64,000 nt of DNA from Nitrosomonas sp. (GCA_028577615.1 JAJSDU010000011.1:1-64000), one strand, 5' to 3'; counted from the stretch's first letter, positions 38,360 through 48,460 are shown. The notes: generated from the letters alone by a model not told the origin. Made by a program: numbers and translations.

Positions 38360-41257
38360 ATGCGAAATTCCCTGATGTGGATGCGTGACAATCGGAAAAT
38401 CAGTATTCTGGGCAGTCTGTTGCTGATGGGGTTGACTATCATTACAGGCGCTGCGGTTTACGGTGTGATGCGCCAGCAAATCGAGTTGTCCCTTGGAAGA
38501 GGTCTTGGTGTGGCCTTGCAGGGCAAGGGGCATTTGCTTGAAAGCCAGATCGAAAAAAGCCTTGCTGATACGGAAGCGCTGGCCATGCATCCCGTATTGA
38601 TTCAGTCGATGCAGCAGCTTAATGTCAATCCAGATGAAAGTTTTGCGCTCGAGGATTTGGAGAAGAATCTTCACTCATTGATGCAGGTGGGTTTCACCGC
38701 TGCAGCTGTTTACGATCTACAGGGAAAGAAGCTGTCTCAGATCGGGGAATTTTCACAGCAGTCAAAGCAGTCATTGGCGCTGAATCAGTATGCAAACACA
38801 TTCCTTGTTTGGGATGATCAGCTTATCCTGCATGCCAATAGAGATATTCTGGATCAACATGGCCAACCTGTCGGCAGTATTGTAACTGAAATCGCATTGC
38901 CGCAATTGACGCGCAGTTTTGGTGAAATCAGATCGATTGGCAAAACAGGCGTGTTTATTTTATGTGCACCGCCTCGTCATGATGAAAAAAATATAGCCTG
39001 CTTGATCAGTCAGCTTGACGGTATCCAGTTCAAGTATCTAAGGCATGTGGCAGTGGAAGGTGTATTGCCGATGAATTATGCGCTGGATGGTCAGAAAGGC
39101 ATCATTGCGGTAAGGGATTACCGTAACGTACAGGTCATAGAAGCCTACGCGCCGCTCCAGGAATTGGGGCTGGGCATGATTCTGAAACTGGACAGGGAAG
39201 AATTATTTAAATCTGTATCCGATCAGTTAAAAATTATTATTTTTTATCTGGTTGGTTTGATAGCCGCTGAAATATTGCTGTTAAACTGGTTCATACGCAA
39301 ACTGATCGATTCTGAGCAGGAGGCGCAAAGCGCCAGGCAAAAGGCGGAACAGTTTTCTTTTGAATTGGGCCGCAAGGAACTGGAATTGCGCGAGCGTCTG
39401 AAAGAGATGACGTGTCTTTATAAAATTCGAAGCAGTATTGGCGCGGGAAGCGCGCTGGACAACGTTTGCCATCAGATTTTCAAGTACCTCATACCTGCAA
39501 TGCAATTCCCCGATGATGCGTCCGTCGTGATCGAGATCGACAGCAAACAAATTGCCTCAATCAATCATCGGCCGGAACGTACGCGCGCCCTGCGATCCGA
39601 TATTGTTGTCAACGGGAAGACATGCGGGCATCTCAGCGTCTTCTACTCTGATGACAAATCGTTTTTTGTGCTGGAGGAGCAGAGACTGATCGATGCCATC
39701 ACGGACGATATGGTTAAATGGCTCGAGCGCAAACAGGTTGATGAAATTCTGCAAATACGATTGAAAGAAATGACCTGTTTGTATGAAATTCGTCGCGGTA
39801 TGGGACTGGAATTGTCTGAGGAAATCGTATGCCGCAATATCGTCAAGCAACTGATTGCGGCAATGCAATTTCCTGAAATCGCTACCGTGGAAATTAAAAT
39901 TGGCGATAACGCTTATACCTCTGAAGTTTCTTATCCGCAGCATGCGGGCGCACACGAATTCAATCATCATGCCAACGCGAAAATATGCTACGACTGTTAC
40001 AGGCATGGCGCAACCGTAGGCGTTGAAGTACAGTCTGATCTTGCCGTTCATGAAAAGACCTGCGGTTATCTGCGCGTCTCGTACCCTGAAGACAAGCCTT
40101 TTATGGTAGCGGAAGAGCAGAAACTGGTTGACGCCATTGCCGCAGACCTGTCGCGATGGCTTGAGCGTAAGCAGGTAGACGACATGTTGCAGGAGCGACT
40201 GAAAGAAATGACCTGCCTCTATGAAATTCGCCGCGGCATGGGAATGGAGCTGTCGCTGGATAATGTCTGCCGGAATGTTTTCAAGCACCTGATTCCCGCA
40301 ATGCGATTTCCGGAAATTGTAACAGCAGTTATCGAGCTGGATGGCTGGCGATATACATCCGGCAAATATAGCCATGGCTTTGTTAATCCGGCGTCATCGA
40401 AGATATATATCGTTGAAGAAATCCGGGGTCCCTGGCGCGCCGAGCGTGAATCGGCCTGTACAAGCTGTGCGCTGATCAATGTGAGCGGCAAGATCAGCGG
40501 GCACCTGCGCGTATTCTATCCTGTCGGCAAGCCATTTTTAGTCCAGGAAGAAAAGAAGCTCATCAACGCCATTGCCAGTGATCTGGAAATATGGCTTGAA
40601 CGTAAGCGGTTGGAGCAGGCGTTGATCTTTGTCGCGGAAGAACAGGCGCATACTCTAGGACAGGAACTCCATGACAATTTGGGGCAGCAGGTTGCTGCGA
40701 TAAGTTATCAGGCCAGGGCGCTGGAGAAGAAAATTGATGCGTCCGGAAGCAAAGCAATGGCGTCAGTCGCGGCATCTATTGCCACGCAGGCGCAGACTGC
40801 GGTAATACAAATCAAGCAACTTGCGCAGGGATTGCTGCCCTTTGAGCTGGAAGCCAACGGCCTGATTACGGCGCTGGAGAAACTGGCTGCAAGAATAGTA
40901 TCGACTTACGGGATTGAGTGTGAATTTTTATGTGCGCATAAAATTGCCATTAACGACAAAAATACCGCCTTGAATCTTTATCGAATAACACAGGAGGCTG
41001 TCAATAATGCAATACGCCATGGCGGTGCAAGGCATTTGACTATATCGTTGTCGCTAGAGAAGGGAGACATGCTTGTTTTGTCGATATGCGACGATGGTTG
41101 CGGCTTTAGAACGGAATCCGGCCATGATCAGACCCAAGCTCAGGGGATGGGTATCAAGATCATGCTGTATCGTGCCAAGCAGCTTGGCGCGAAACTGAAA
41201 TTTCTGCCGCGCGCCGAAGGTGGAACGGAAGTGTGTTTGAAAATGAGGATGATTTAA
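38360..41257 (+). CDS. NarX/UhpB-type sensor kinase with three tandem sensory modules
   Basis: 965 residues. An N-terminal helix (15-37) and a second one (290-308) enclose a double-Cache-like periplasmic sensor. Three tandem cytoplasmic copies of a GAF-like module follow (about 346-459, 468-605, 613-749), each starting RLKEMTCLY(K/E)IR and ending WLERK. The HisKA_3 domain has His771 (GQELHDNLGQQ), followed by an HATPase with LYRITQEAVNNAIRHG and DDGCGFR. Copies 2 and 3 contain Cys pairs (ICYDCYRHG; SACTSCALI) absent from copy 1, possibly a metal or redox site. It is coupled to the LuxR-type regulator one base downstream. Confidence 0.93.
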   Translation: MRNSLMWMRDNRKISILGSLLLMGLTIITGAAVYGVMRQQIELSLGRGLGVALQGKGHLLESQIEKSLADTEALAMHPVLIQSMQQLNVNPDESFALEDLEKNLHSLMQVGFTAAAVYDLQGKKLSQIGEFSQQSKQSLALNQYANTFLVWDDQLILHANRDILDQHGQPVGSIVTEIALPQLTRSFGEIRSIGKTGVFILCAPPRHDEKNIACLISQLDGIQFKYLRHVAVEGVLPMNYALDGQKGIIAVRDYRNVQVIEAYAPLQELGLGMILKLDREELFKSVSDQLKIIIFYLVGLIAAEILLLNWFIRKLIDSEQEAQSARQKAEQFSFELGRKELELRERLKEMTCLYKIRSSIGAGSALDNVCHQIFKYLIPAMQFPDDASVVIEIDSKQIASINHRPERTRALRSDIVVNGKTCGHLSVFYSDDKSFFVLEEQRLIDAITDDMVKWLERKQVDEILQIRLKEMTCLYEIRRGMGLELSEEIVCRNIVKQLIAAMQFPEIATVEIKIGDNAYTSEVSYPQHAGAHEFNHHANAKICYDCYRHGATVGVEVQSDLAVHEKTCGYLRVSYPEDKPFMVAEEQKLVDAIAADLSRWLERKQVDDMLQERLKEMTCLYEIRRGMGMELSLDNVCRNVFKHLIPAMRFPEIVTAVIELDGWRYTSGKYSHGFVNPASSKIYIVEEIRGPWRAERESACTSCALINVSGKISGHLRVFYPVGKPFLVQEEKKLINAIASDLEIWLERKRLEQALIFVAEEQAHTLGQELHDNLGQQVAAISYQARALEKKIDASGSKAMASVAASIATQAQTAVIQIKQLAQGLLPFELEANGLITALEKLAARIVSTYGIECEFLCAHKIAINDKNTALNLYRITQEAVNNAIRHGGARHLTISLSLEKGDMLVLSICDDGCGFRTESGHDQTQAQGMGIKIMLYRAKQLGAKLKFLPRAEGGTEVCLKMRMI

Positions 41258-41258
41258 T

Positions 41259-41915
41259 ATGTCAAAGCCAAAAGCACAGGTTATGCTGGTAGACGACCAT
41301 CCCATGATGCGCCATGGAATGGCGATGCTGATAAACATGGAACCTGATCTGGAAGTATCCGCCGAGGCTGGCGATGGCAAAGAGGCGCTATCGATACTCA
41401 AGAAGAATGTGCATGTCGATATCGTCCTGCTCGATGTGACGCTTAAAACGGTTTCCGGTTTTGAAGTTATTAAGAACATACATATCTTCAATCCAGTGCT
41501 GCCCGTACTTTTTGTCTCGATGCATGATGAGGCGGTTTATGCTGAACGCGCTCTGCGCGCCGGCGCGCGCGGTTATGTCATGAAGCAGGAACCGGGAGAA
41601 ATCGTAGTATCCGCCATACGCGAGGTTTTAAAGGGTAATGTTTATCTAAGCGCCAAAATGCAGGCCAAGCTGCTTAACAGAATGGTAACCGGGCATTCTG
41701 AACCCGAACAGACGATTAACAGTTTGACGCCGAGTGAATTTGAGGTTTTAAATTTGATCGGAACAGGTCACAGCAGCCAGGAAATTGCCAATTTATTGAA
41801 TCGCAGCATTAAAACGATAGAAACGCATCGTTTTAACATTCGCGCCAAATTAAATCTGAAAGACAGTGCCGAACTGATCCGCTATGCGGCGAACTGGGTC
41901 AGGGAAGGGCGCTAG
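41259..41915 (+). CDS. NarL/FixJ-family response regulator
   Basis: 218 residues. The receiver (1-125) has VDDH, Asp59 (VLLDVTLK) and Lys109 (VMKQE; the usual KP is KQ here). The LuxR-type helix-turn-helix (about 150-212) has LTPSEFEVLNLIGTGHSSQE and IANLLNRSIKTIETHR. The gene starts one base after the kinase stop, so the two form a two-component system controlling transcription. The target genes are unknown; the DUF4177 and TM2-domain genes just downstream are candidates only by position. Confidence 0.95.
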   Translation: MSKPKAQVMLVDDHPMMRHGMAMLINMEPDLEVSAEAGDGKEALSILKKNVHVDIVLLDVTLKTVSGFEVIKNIHIFNPVLPVLFVSMHDEAVYAERALRAGARGYVMKQEPGEIVVSAIREVLKGNVYLSAKMQAKLLNRMVTGHSEPEQTINSLTPSEFEVLNLIGTGHSSQEIANLLNRSIKTIETHRFNIRAKLNLKDSAELIRYAANWVREGR

Positions 41916-42061
41916 CAATTTGCTGGCACAACGTTACGGGAGTTTGACGGCGTTCGGAACAGGGTGGCAACCGTGGTTGCAGACCGCTGGTATGAGATAC
42001 CTGACTTTGAGGTGTGATAAAGTACGCAGTGTCAATTCAGTCAAATGGAAAAAATTATCTT

Positions 42062-42274
42062 ATGGCTTATACGGAATATAAAATCCTGCATGTTACTGAA
42101 GGCGGGCTGGGTACAATTTTTCTGGGAGCATCAGGATTGCCGCTAAAAAAACTGGAATCCATTTTGAATAAAGAAGCCGCAGATGGCTGGCAACTTGTGT
42201 TTCAACTGGTCGAACAAAAACGTTTTATGCTGTTCTGGAAGCGCGAGGCGATTATTATCACACTCGGCCGGTGA
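42062..42274 (+). CDS. DUF4177 small protein
   Basis: 70 residues from the ATG at 42062 (MAYTEYKIL), chosen over an in-frame ATG 48 bases upstream because DUF4177 proteins start with this strand. The core pattern is YKIL...LE..LN..AADGWQLV...FMLFWKRE. The family is small, cytoplasmic and of unknown function. The TM2-domain gene starts 20 bases downstream. Confidence 0.75.
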   Translation: MAYTEYKILHVTEGGLGTIFLGASGLPLKKLESILNKEAADGWQLVFQLVEQKRFMLFWKREAIIITLGR

Positions 42275-42294
42275 GCAATTGCGCGGGAGTTGTC

Positions 42295-42687
42295 ATGTTG
42301 TCAGATACTGAAGTCAACGAAGAGGAAGAGCGCATCCGCCAGCGTGTACGGCAGTTACCGGATGATAAACGATTTGTTTTTTTTCAGAAAACCGAGAAAC
42401 AGTTGAAAGACCCGGATACTTATGCGACGTTGAATTATCTTTTTGTCGCCGGCTTGCATCATTTTTATCTGGGGAACTGGGTGCGCGGCCTGATTAATCT
42501 TGCCGTATTTCTGGCAGGCATGATTATGCTATTTACGCCATTGTTTATTCTGGGTATTCTGTTGATCATAGCCATCAGTGTGGTTGAGCTCTTTGCACTA
42601 TTCAAATCCCAGATCATCGTTCAGGCATACAACAATGCTGTCATGAACAGGATATACCAGGAGATAGTACGGGATTACAGGCAATAG
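42295..42687 (+). CDS. TM2 domain-containing membrane protein
   Basis: 130 residues from the ATG preceded by GGGAG; a GTG 24 bases upstream is less likely. An acidic N-terminus (NEEEERIRQRVRQ) precedes a TM2-like hairpin: AGLHHFYLGNWVRGLINLAVFL and FTPLFILGILLIIAISVVELFAL. A basic tail follows (NAVMNRIYQEIVRDY). TM2 proteins are inner-membrane proteins of unknown function. It is probably co-transcribed with the DUF4177 gene. Confidence 0.82.
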   Translation: MLSDTEVNEEEERIRQRVRQLPDDKRFVFFQKTEKQLKDPDTYATLNYLFVAGLHHFYLGNWVRGLINLAVFLAGMIMLFTPLFILGILLIIAISVVELFALFKSQIIVQAYNNAVMNRIYQEIVRDYRQ

Positions 42688-42728
42688 CCGATCGGGATAG
42701 CGTCCCTCTGTTGAGATACAGGGTGCGG

Positions 42729-43088
42729 TCAATCTAAAATTTCAAGGCTGACACTGGTTTTGCCTTGTTCGACGAAACCCAGTCTTGCTGCCGCGCTTTT
42801 ACTGACGTCGATAATATGTTTGCTCGATTCGGCCATTCGGTCATTGATTGTGACGACTACACTGCGGTTATTTTCAAGATTGGTGACTTTGACCCGGCTG
42901 CCGAATTTAATTCTGTGATGCGCGGCAGTGAGTTTGTTTTGATCAAAAATTTCACTGCTTGCTGTTCTTTTTCCATGATAAAAATCGCTGTAATGAACCG
43001 CATAACCCGTTCTGGCCAGTGCTGAGGTTGAATAAAGCGATACAGTCAGCACACCGATAAAAAGTGTAAGACTAAAATTTCTTTTCAT
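42729..43088 (-). CDS. RlpA-like double-psi beta-barrel protein
   Basis: 119 residues. A signal peptide (1-25, LYSTSALA) precedes the RlpA-type double-psi beta barrel: GYAVHYSDFYHGKRTASSEIF, RVKVTNLENNRSVVVTINDR and IDVSKSAAARLGF. Full RlpA proteins are larger, carry a SPOR domain and act as septal lytic transglycosylases. This short form lacks SPOR, and it reads Ser in ASSEIF where the G.xxAxGE.Y motif is usual, so glycan cleavage is uncertain. It is secreted, monocistronic and convergent with the TM2 gene. Confidence 0.88.
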   Translation of the reverse strand: MKRNFSLTLFIGVLTVSLYSTSALARTGYAVHYSDFYHGKRTASSEIFDQNKLTAAHHRIKFGSRVKVTNLENNRSVVVTINDRMAESSKHIIDVSKSAAARLGFVEQGKTSVSLEILD

Positions 43089-43296
43089 ATTTTTTTGCCT
43101 CCTGATTAAATTCTTTCACAAAGCATTTATCTGTTAAAGCAGATGCATGAGTGCAACAAATAATAATCATAATCAATCCGGTTTAACTACGGCAGGATGA
43201 AGGATATATGAATAATGATCGAAGTCCAAGATTTTTCTTGCCTGTTGCAGCCTGCGGTTTCAAGGTTCGCTACGATTGTTCAAGTCCGGCAGTCTT

Positions 43297-46200
43297 CTAG
43301 AAATTAATCTTCACCCCGAGATTGAACTGCCGCCCTCTGCGGAATTGACGCGTGAGTTCATCGCCCTGCAGCACCAGTACATCGTCGTCAAGCAGATTCT
43401 GCATGTTCAGACGGAATGACAGCCATTTGTTGATGGTCTGGCTGTACACAAAATCAAGCTGGTGAAACGGCTGTTCGTATTTGTCCGGTGCGCCAAGCAG
43501 GCCGGCGGAAACAATGCGCTTGCTGGCGATGTTGTAGAGCAGGGTGGCTTGTGTTCCCCAGCCAGGATTTTCATAGCCGATCTGGAAATTGAAGATGTGC
43601 GCGGAGTGTCCCTGCAATGCCCTGTTATTGGTCGTCTGCGCGCCAAGATTTCCAGCATTCAGTTTTACATTGGAATCCGACCAGGTATAGTTACCGCCTG
43701 CGTAAAAATTTTCCAGCCAGGGGTGAATAAAGCTCAGACCTTTAAGCATTTCTACTTCAAACCCGTACACGCGCGCCTTGTCGGCATTCTGGAAAGTTTG
43801 CAGGCCGGCGGTTCCCGGCAGCGTGACCAGTTCTATCGGTTGCGTGAGATCTTTCCAGAAAAAGCCTGCCATCACGTTCTCATTCGGTGACAGATAATAC
43901 TCCCAGCGCATGTCCAGATTGGTGACATCCGTCTGTTTCAGGTTCGGATTACCCGTGGTCTCCTGATTGGTATTCAGATCGGTAAATGGCGCGGGCGATA
44001 ATTCTCTGAAATCAGGCCGCGAAATGGTCTGGCTGAAGCCCGCGCGCAGCTGCTGCTTGTCCGTGAGGAAAAGTGTGCCTGTCACGGAAGGCAGCATATC
44101 GGTGCGGTTTATCGTGCTGGTAACCGATTGATTGGTGTTGGCGACATTCTGGAATGTCTCGACGAATTGATCATTTTTTTCCCAGCGGACGCCGCCGGTA
44201 ATATTGACCCGGTCATAGAGTGCAAGATCCATTCTGCCGTAATAGGACAGCAGTTTCTGCGATGCATTGTAGCTGTCGGTGGGTCGCGTGGTGTCGCGCA
44301 GCTGGAAGCCGTTGGGCCCGATATTCGACGGCCCGAATATCGATTCCAGTGACGATTGCCGAAGGACGGCAGGATCAGTCGCAGCAGCTCCAGTCGGAAT
44401 AAAGTTGAAACGCCGGATGCTTGAATCACGGGTTTTGTCCTGTGTGATGAATCCGGTGTTCAATGTCATTTTGTAATCGGATGAAAATTCCAGTGGCAGC
44501 TTGGCGTCCATGCGCCAGCTCTGATCCTTGTCGACGAGATCGGAAAACGAAGTCTGGTTGCTGTCCGCGCGGCGTGACAGTGCGAAGCCCCCGCTTCCCA
44601 GTTCATCGAAACGGTAATCGCGCGTCATGGGTTCATCACGGTTGGCGGTTGCGTTGGTGTACAGCCAGTGGATGGATAAATCCCTGGCCCAGTTGAAGCG
44701 GTGATCACCGCCGACTTGCTGCGTGAATAACTGGTTCGAAAAAAACCGCAGCCGGGTACGGCGCACATCGGTGATTTCGGCATCGGTAAACCCCTGGCTG
44801 ACCCGTGTTTCATCAACGGCCTGGCGCAGAAACATGGTACGTGAAAAAATGCGGTGATTGTCCGAATATTCGATGTCCGCCGCCAGATAGCCATTGAGCT
44901 CCATGGTTTGCAGTGAGCGCTGCGTATCAAAATCCTGGATCATGCGCAGCGTATTACTGCCTGTGGTTGGCGTGAATTCGCGGTTGATTTCGTTTTGATT
45001 TCTGAACTGCTGATTCCATCCGCCAGCGGCAATGAATCCCGCCCGGATGTTACCGCGCTCGAACACATTGCCCAGCGCGACGTCAAAACCTCGATCCGGA
45101 CCAGGTGCTTTCTTCGACACATCCCACACGCCCGAGAGATCTTCACCAAAGGTTTCAATTTCCTGAGGAGAGAATCCGTTGGGATTAAAAACGGTCTGCG
45201 GCTGGATAGTTCCGCCGCTCGCCAGCGCCGATGCAATCGAATCAGGCAATTTGCGCGCGCCATCGTCAAAACTCAGGAAGTCGATGCCGCCGCCTTTGTA
45301 GGTCAATCCATTGGAAAAAGAGGCGTTGTCGTTAAATCCGGTACTTGCGCTGAAATTAAAGAAAAATGCATCCGGTATGCCACGCGTGCGCATCTCCAGT
45401 GTGCCGCCGGCAAATTCACCGGGACGGTCTGCTGAATAAGTTTTCTGTACCAATACGCTTTCCAGAAAATTGGTCGGAAAAAGATCCAGTGGCACGACGC
45501 GTCGCGTTGCGTCGGGGCTTGGAATTGCCGCGCCGTTAAGAAGTGTCGAGGAAAACCGCTCGCCGAGACCGCGAATAAAAATGAATTGTCCGCCCACCAG
45601 TGTCAACCCGGAAGCTCTGCGCAGCGCGCTCGCTACATCGGAATCACCGCTGCGGCTGAACTGTTCGGCGCCCAATACGGTGGTGACTTCGGTTGATGTC
45701 TTTTGCTCTTCGATTACTGAAGCCAGCGTACCCGCCAGATAAGGCTCCAGTACGACATATTCGGCGAGTTCGACGCCCGCCGGTGTCAGACTGAAAGACA
45801 GCTCGGCCATCTGTCCGTCAGCGATTTCCACCGCATCCTGTGTCTGACTGCTGTAAGCCGGATGCAATAGTGAAACGCTGTAGCTGCCAGCCGGAATGGT
45901 TGCCTCCAGACGGCCTTCGTCGTCTGTTCTCAGTTGCTGATTCAAGCCACTGACAAACACCTGCACATCCCTGACCGGTCTGCCAGTTTCGACAGAAAGC
46001 ACTTTGACGCTGAGAGTGCCTTCACCCTGCGGCTCAGTAGTTTCCGGTAATGCTTCGGTACCCGCTATCGTTCCCGCAACCGAACTCTCGATATTGAGTT
46101 GCGGCGTGCGGCCATCGGGATAAAAAGTCAGCAGAATCTGTACATTCTCGGCAGACCGTAACGGCAGGTCAAAAACGAAAGATTGATCGCTGGTGGTCAG

Positions 46201-46539
46201 CTTCATGTGGTAGCTGCCGGGGGGCAGCTTTGCCGCTATGCTGCCATTGGCACTGGTTCTGACTGTTGCGCCGCCATTGCCGCGCCAGCTGATCACGTCA
46301 GGCGCAGCGGATTCCGCCGGCACTCCGGTTTGATGCGCATTCACGCTGAGAATAGTCAGTTCGGCATCGGCAATCGGCAATCCTTCCTGGAACAGATAAA
46401 TAGAGAATTCGGCTAATTGCTGATTGTCAGTCTCGCCGGATGCCGACATGCTGGTCAGCATGGCAATTAATGCGGCAGACCAATAAAGCATTAGACGATC
46501 AATCACGTGACGCGCTTTGTGGTGTTTAGGAAAATCCAT
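43297..46539 (-). CDS. TonB-dependent outer-membrane receptor with N-terminal Ig-like domains
   Basis: 1080 residues. A signal peptide (1-36) is followed by two carboxypeptidase-regulatory-like beta sandwiches (about 40-135 and 170-260), then the plug (VTTVLGAEQFSRSGDSDVAS to EFAGGTLEMRTRG, about 280-390), and a 22-strand barrel ending RRGQFNLGVKINF with terminal Phe. It imports a large or scarce ligand using TonB energy; the ligand cannot be told. It is the last gene of the DUF3450-ExbB-ExbB-ExbD-TonB-TPR cluster, 51 bases after the TPR gene, so it is the dedicated client of that system. Confidence 0.93.
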   Translation of the reverse strand: MDFPKHHKARHVIDRLMLYWSAALIAMLTSMSASGETDNQQLAEFSIYLFQEGLPIADAELTILSVNAHQTGVPAESAAPDVISWRGNGGATVRTSANGSIAAKLPPGSYHMKLTTSDQSFVFDLPLRSAENVQILLTFYPDGRTPQLNIESSVAGTIAGTEALPETTEPQGEGTLSVKVLSVETGRPVRDVQVFVSGLNQQLRTDDEGRLEATIPAGSYSVSLLHPAYSSQTQDAVEIADGQMAELSFSLTPAGVELAEYVVLEPYLAGTLASVIEEQKTSTEVTTVLGAEQFSRSGDSDVASALRRASGLTLVGGQFIFIRGLGERFSSTLLNGAAIPSPDATRRVVPLDLFPTNFLESVLVQKTYSADRPGEFAGGTLEMRTRGIPDAFFFNFSASTGFNDNASFSNGLTYKGGGIDFLSFDDGARKLPDSIASALASGGTIQPQTVFNPNGFSPQEIETFGEDLSGVWDVSKKAPGPDRGFDVALGNVFERGNIRAGFIAAGGWNQQFRNQNEINREFTPTTGSNTLRMIQDFDTQRSLQTMELNGYLAADIEYSDNHRIFSRTMFLRQAVDETRVSQGFTDAEITDVRRTRLRFFSNQLFTQQVGGDHRFNWARDLSIHWLYTNATANRDEPMTRDYRFDELGSGGFALSRRADSNQTSFSDLVDKDQSWRMDAKLPLEFSSDYKMTLNTGFITQDKTRDSSIRRFNFIPTGAAATDPAVLRQSSLESIFGPSNIGPNGFQLRDTTRPTDSYNASQKLLSYYGRMDLALYDRVNITGGVRWEKNDQFVETFQNVANTNQSVTSTINRTDMLPSVTGTLFLTDKQQLRAGFSQTISRPDFRELSPAPFTDLNTNQETTGNPNLKQTDVTNLDMRWEYYLSPNENVMAGFFWKDLTQPIELVTLPGTAGLQTFQNADKARVYGFEVEMLKGLSFIHPWLENFYAGGNYTWSDSNVKLNAGNLGAQTTNNRALQGHSAHIFNFQIGYENPGWGTQATLLYNIASKRIVSAGLLGAPDKYEQPFHQLDFVYSQTINKWLSFRLNMQNLLDDDVLVLQGDELTRQFRRGRQFNLGVKINF

Positions 46540-46590
46540 ACGATCAGATTTGATGCGGTTTTTGTTGGGAGCAGGGCGAGTATTTGCCTG

Positions 46591-47790
46591 TCAGATACAC
46601 TTCCAGGGTTCTTCTTTGCAGACTTGCATCAAGCGGCGTAATTCGATGCCTTTCCTGAACAATTCGGGTTCGGACAAGTGATCAAGCTGTTTGCCGGCTT
46701 CGGCAAAGCGGCCGCTGGAGAAATAGGCGTAGGCGAGGGCATAGCGCACATGCTGGTCTTCCAGCAATCCTGTGCGGTACAGACTGGATTCCATATTGGC
46801 GGCGGGTTCATACTGCTTGAGTGCGAGCAGAATCGACAGGCGCTGTTTGAGTTTTATTTTCTGATCCTGCACGCCTTCGTTGAGCGTCAATGCCTTATGA
46901 AAGCGGTTTGCTCGGCGGTATACTTCCGCGGCTTCCGACAGCAAATCCGGATTCAACAGCGCCGCCTGTTCCAGAATGAAAGCGGCTGAGTTCAACTGAC
47001 CCTGGTCAAGATAGGTGTGCGCCAGCAGTTTTGCGACAGTATCGTTGTCGGGAAACTGCAGGCGGGCGACTTCAAGAATCGCGAGCGCTTCCTGAAACTG
47101 TCTGCTGAGGCGAAGTGCGTTGCCAATAGCGATATAATCCTCCGCGGCGGCTTGTGACTGCGCCAGGTATTGTCTGCCTAATTTGGCGGCTTCATGGAAT
47201 AACTGGAGCTCGACGAAGTAAAAGACCTTGCGTCTGAGAAAACTGTAGTCCTGCGGATACAGGCGCTGGCCTTCATTCAAGACGCTGATTGCCGCGCCAG
47301 GCTCGTTCAGATGCCAATATGCCTGTGATTTCACTGCGATCAGATTGGCGTTGCGCGCATGTTCACCGGACCGGTCAATGGCCTGAATGGTATTGCGATA
47401 ATCTTTCAGCGCATAATGCGCCTGCGCCAGATAGGTGAATATAACCGGATCGTTCTGTCCGCTGCTTACGGCCTGTTGCAGATTGTCTCTGGCAGCTGCG
47501 AAATTATTCAGATTCAAATAAGCCAGACCTTGCAGCGTGAAAAACCGGGCGCGGTCTGTTTTGCCATCTTCCGAATCCACGCTTTGCAGGGCAAGCAGCG
47601 CCCGGTCACTGTGACCGTCCCTGAGCATGATCGCTGCCAGTTCCAAGGCATCGGCCTGTTGAGTTTTCGGGCTGTCTGACCAGCCAGCGGTACTGTAGCA
47701 GCCCAGCAAAAGCCAGAAACACAGCCCAATAGCACGCTTTCCTGAAGAAATGCTGAAGAAAAAACATGCGGGTTTTTCTAACATGGTCAC
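46591..47790 (-). CDS. TPR-repeat protein of the TonB cluster
   Basis: 399 residues. An N-terminal signal-like hydrophobic segment (ALGLCFWLLLGCYSTAG region, about 18-36) is followed by about eight to nine tetratricopeptide repeats (for example FTLQGLAYLNLNNFAAARDN and FTYLAQAHYALKDYRNTIQA). It is predicted to be periplasmic and to scaffold partners. Its start overlaps the tonB stop by 4 bases, which is tight coupling. TPR proteins occupy this position in TtpC-type TonB clusters of Gammaproteobacteria; a role in complex assembly is inferred. Confidence 0.85.
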   Translation of the reverse strand: MTMLEKPACFFFSISSGKRAIGLCFWLLLGCYSTAGWSDSPKTQQADALELAAIMLRDGHSDRALLALQSVDSEDGKTDRARFFTLQGLAYLNLNNFAAARDNLQQAVSSGQNDPVIFTYLAQAHYALKDYRNTIQAIDRSGEHARNANLIAVKSQAYWHLNEPGAAISVLNEGQRLYPQDYSFLRRKVFYFVELQLFHEAAKLGRQYLAQSQAAAEDYIAIGNALRLSRQFQEALAILEVARLQFPDNDTVAKLLAHTYLDQGQLNSAAFILEQAALLNPDLLSEAAEVYRRANRFHKALTLNEGVQDQKIKLKQRLSILLALKQYEPAANMESSLYRTGLLEDQHVRYALAYAYFSSGRFAEAGKQLDHLSEPELFRKGIELRRLMQVCKEEPWKCI

Positions 47791-48455
47791 GATAAGTCAA
47801 AACGAATTCTTTGTTTGGCCCATACGCGGACGACATCGCCTTTATACTTGGCCGGTTCAAACTGCCAGGATCGTATGCCTTGTAATGCAGCCGCATCGAA
47901 TACACCCGAAGGACTCGATTCCAGAACCTGAACCTGATCGACCGAGCCTTTTTCACTGACCAGAATCGATAACACTACATAACCCCTGATACCATTCTTT
48001 TTGGCTGATGGCGGATATCTGAACGCACCCTGCGATACCGCTCTGGGTGGAACATCGACCAGGTCAGCCGTCATAACCGCATTGCCGGTTTTGCCGATCA
48101 GCGCATCGTTTAGATCACCCATCTGTCCGGTGTTAAAACCCAGCATGCCGAGGTCAATGCCGGAAAGTGCGGTATCGAGTCCGCTGAAGGGCGCGGGTGC
48201 CTGTGACGGTGTGATACGCCGCGGTGGTTCAACTTTTTTGATTTCCTGCTTGGGTTGTTCCTGAATCTGTTTGACCATGGCGATTTCGGTTACTTCCTGT
48301 ACCGGTGTCTTGTCGATTTTGCCGATATAGTGATTCATGACCAGAATGAGGCCGAAAACAAATACCGGGCCCATCAGCATGGAAACGATCGCCGCGCCGT
48401 GCTTGCCGGTGAATTTTGATTGATGTGTTGCTGGTTGTGTCAGTGTTGTCTGCAT
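47787..48455 (-). CDS. tonB: energy transducer TonB
   Basis: 222 residues. The membrane anchor lies at about 20-43 (AAIVSMLMGPVFVFGLILVM), a Pro/Lys-rich periplasmic linker follows, then the TonB C-terminal domain (about 140-222): RAVSQGAFRYPPSAKKNGIRGYVVLSILV, VLESSPSGVFDAAAL, WQFEPAKYKG. It transmits proton-motive force from the ExbB/ExbD complex to the outer-membrane receptor. It lies 5 bases after exbD. Confidence 0.93.
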   Translation of the reverse strand: MQTTLTQPATHQSKFTGKHGAAIVSMLMGPVFVFGLILVMNHYIGKIDKTPVQEVTEIAMVKQIQEQPKQEIKKVEPPRRITPSQAPAPFSGLDTALSGIDLGMLGFNTGQMGDLNDALIGKTGNAVMTADLVDVPPRAVSQGAFRYPPSAKKNGIRGYVVLSILVSEKGSVDQVQVLESSPSGVFDAAALQGIRSWQFEPAKYKGDVVRVWAKQRIRFDLS

Positions 48456-48460
48456 GAGAA

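Noticed and set aside
43155..43175. Fur-like AT repeat (AATAATAATCATAATCAA) upstream of the RlpA-like gene
   Set aside because: Only a partial match to the 19-base Fur consensus and next to a gene with no iron link; composition could explain it.
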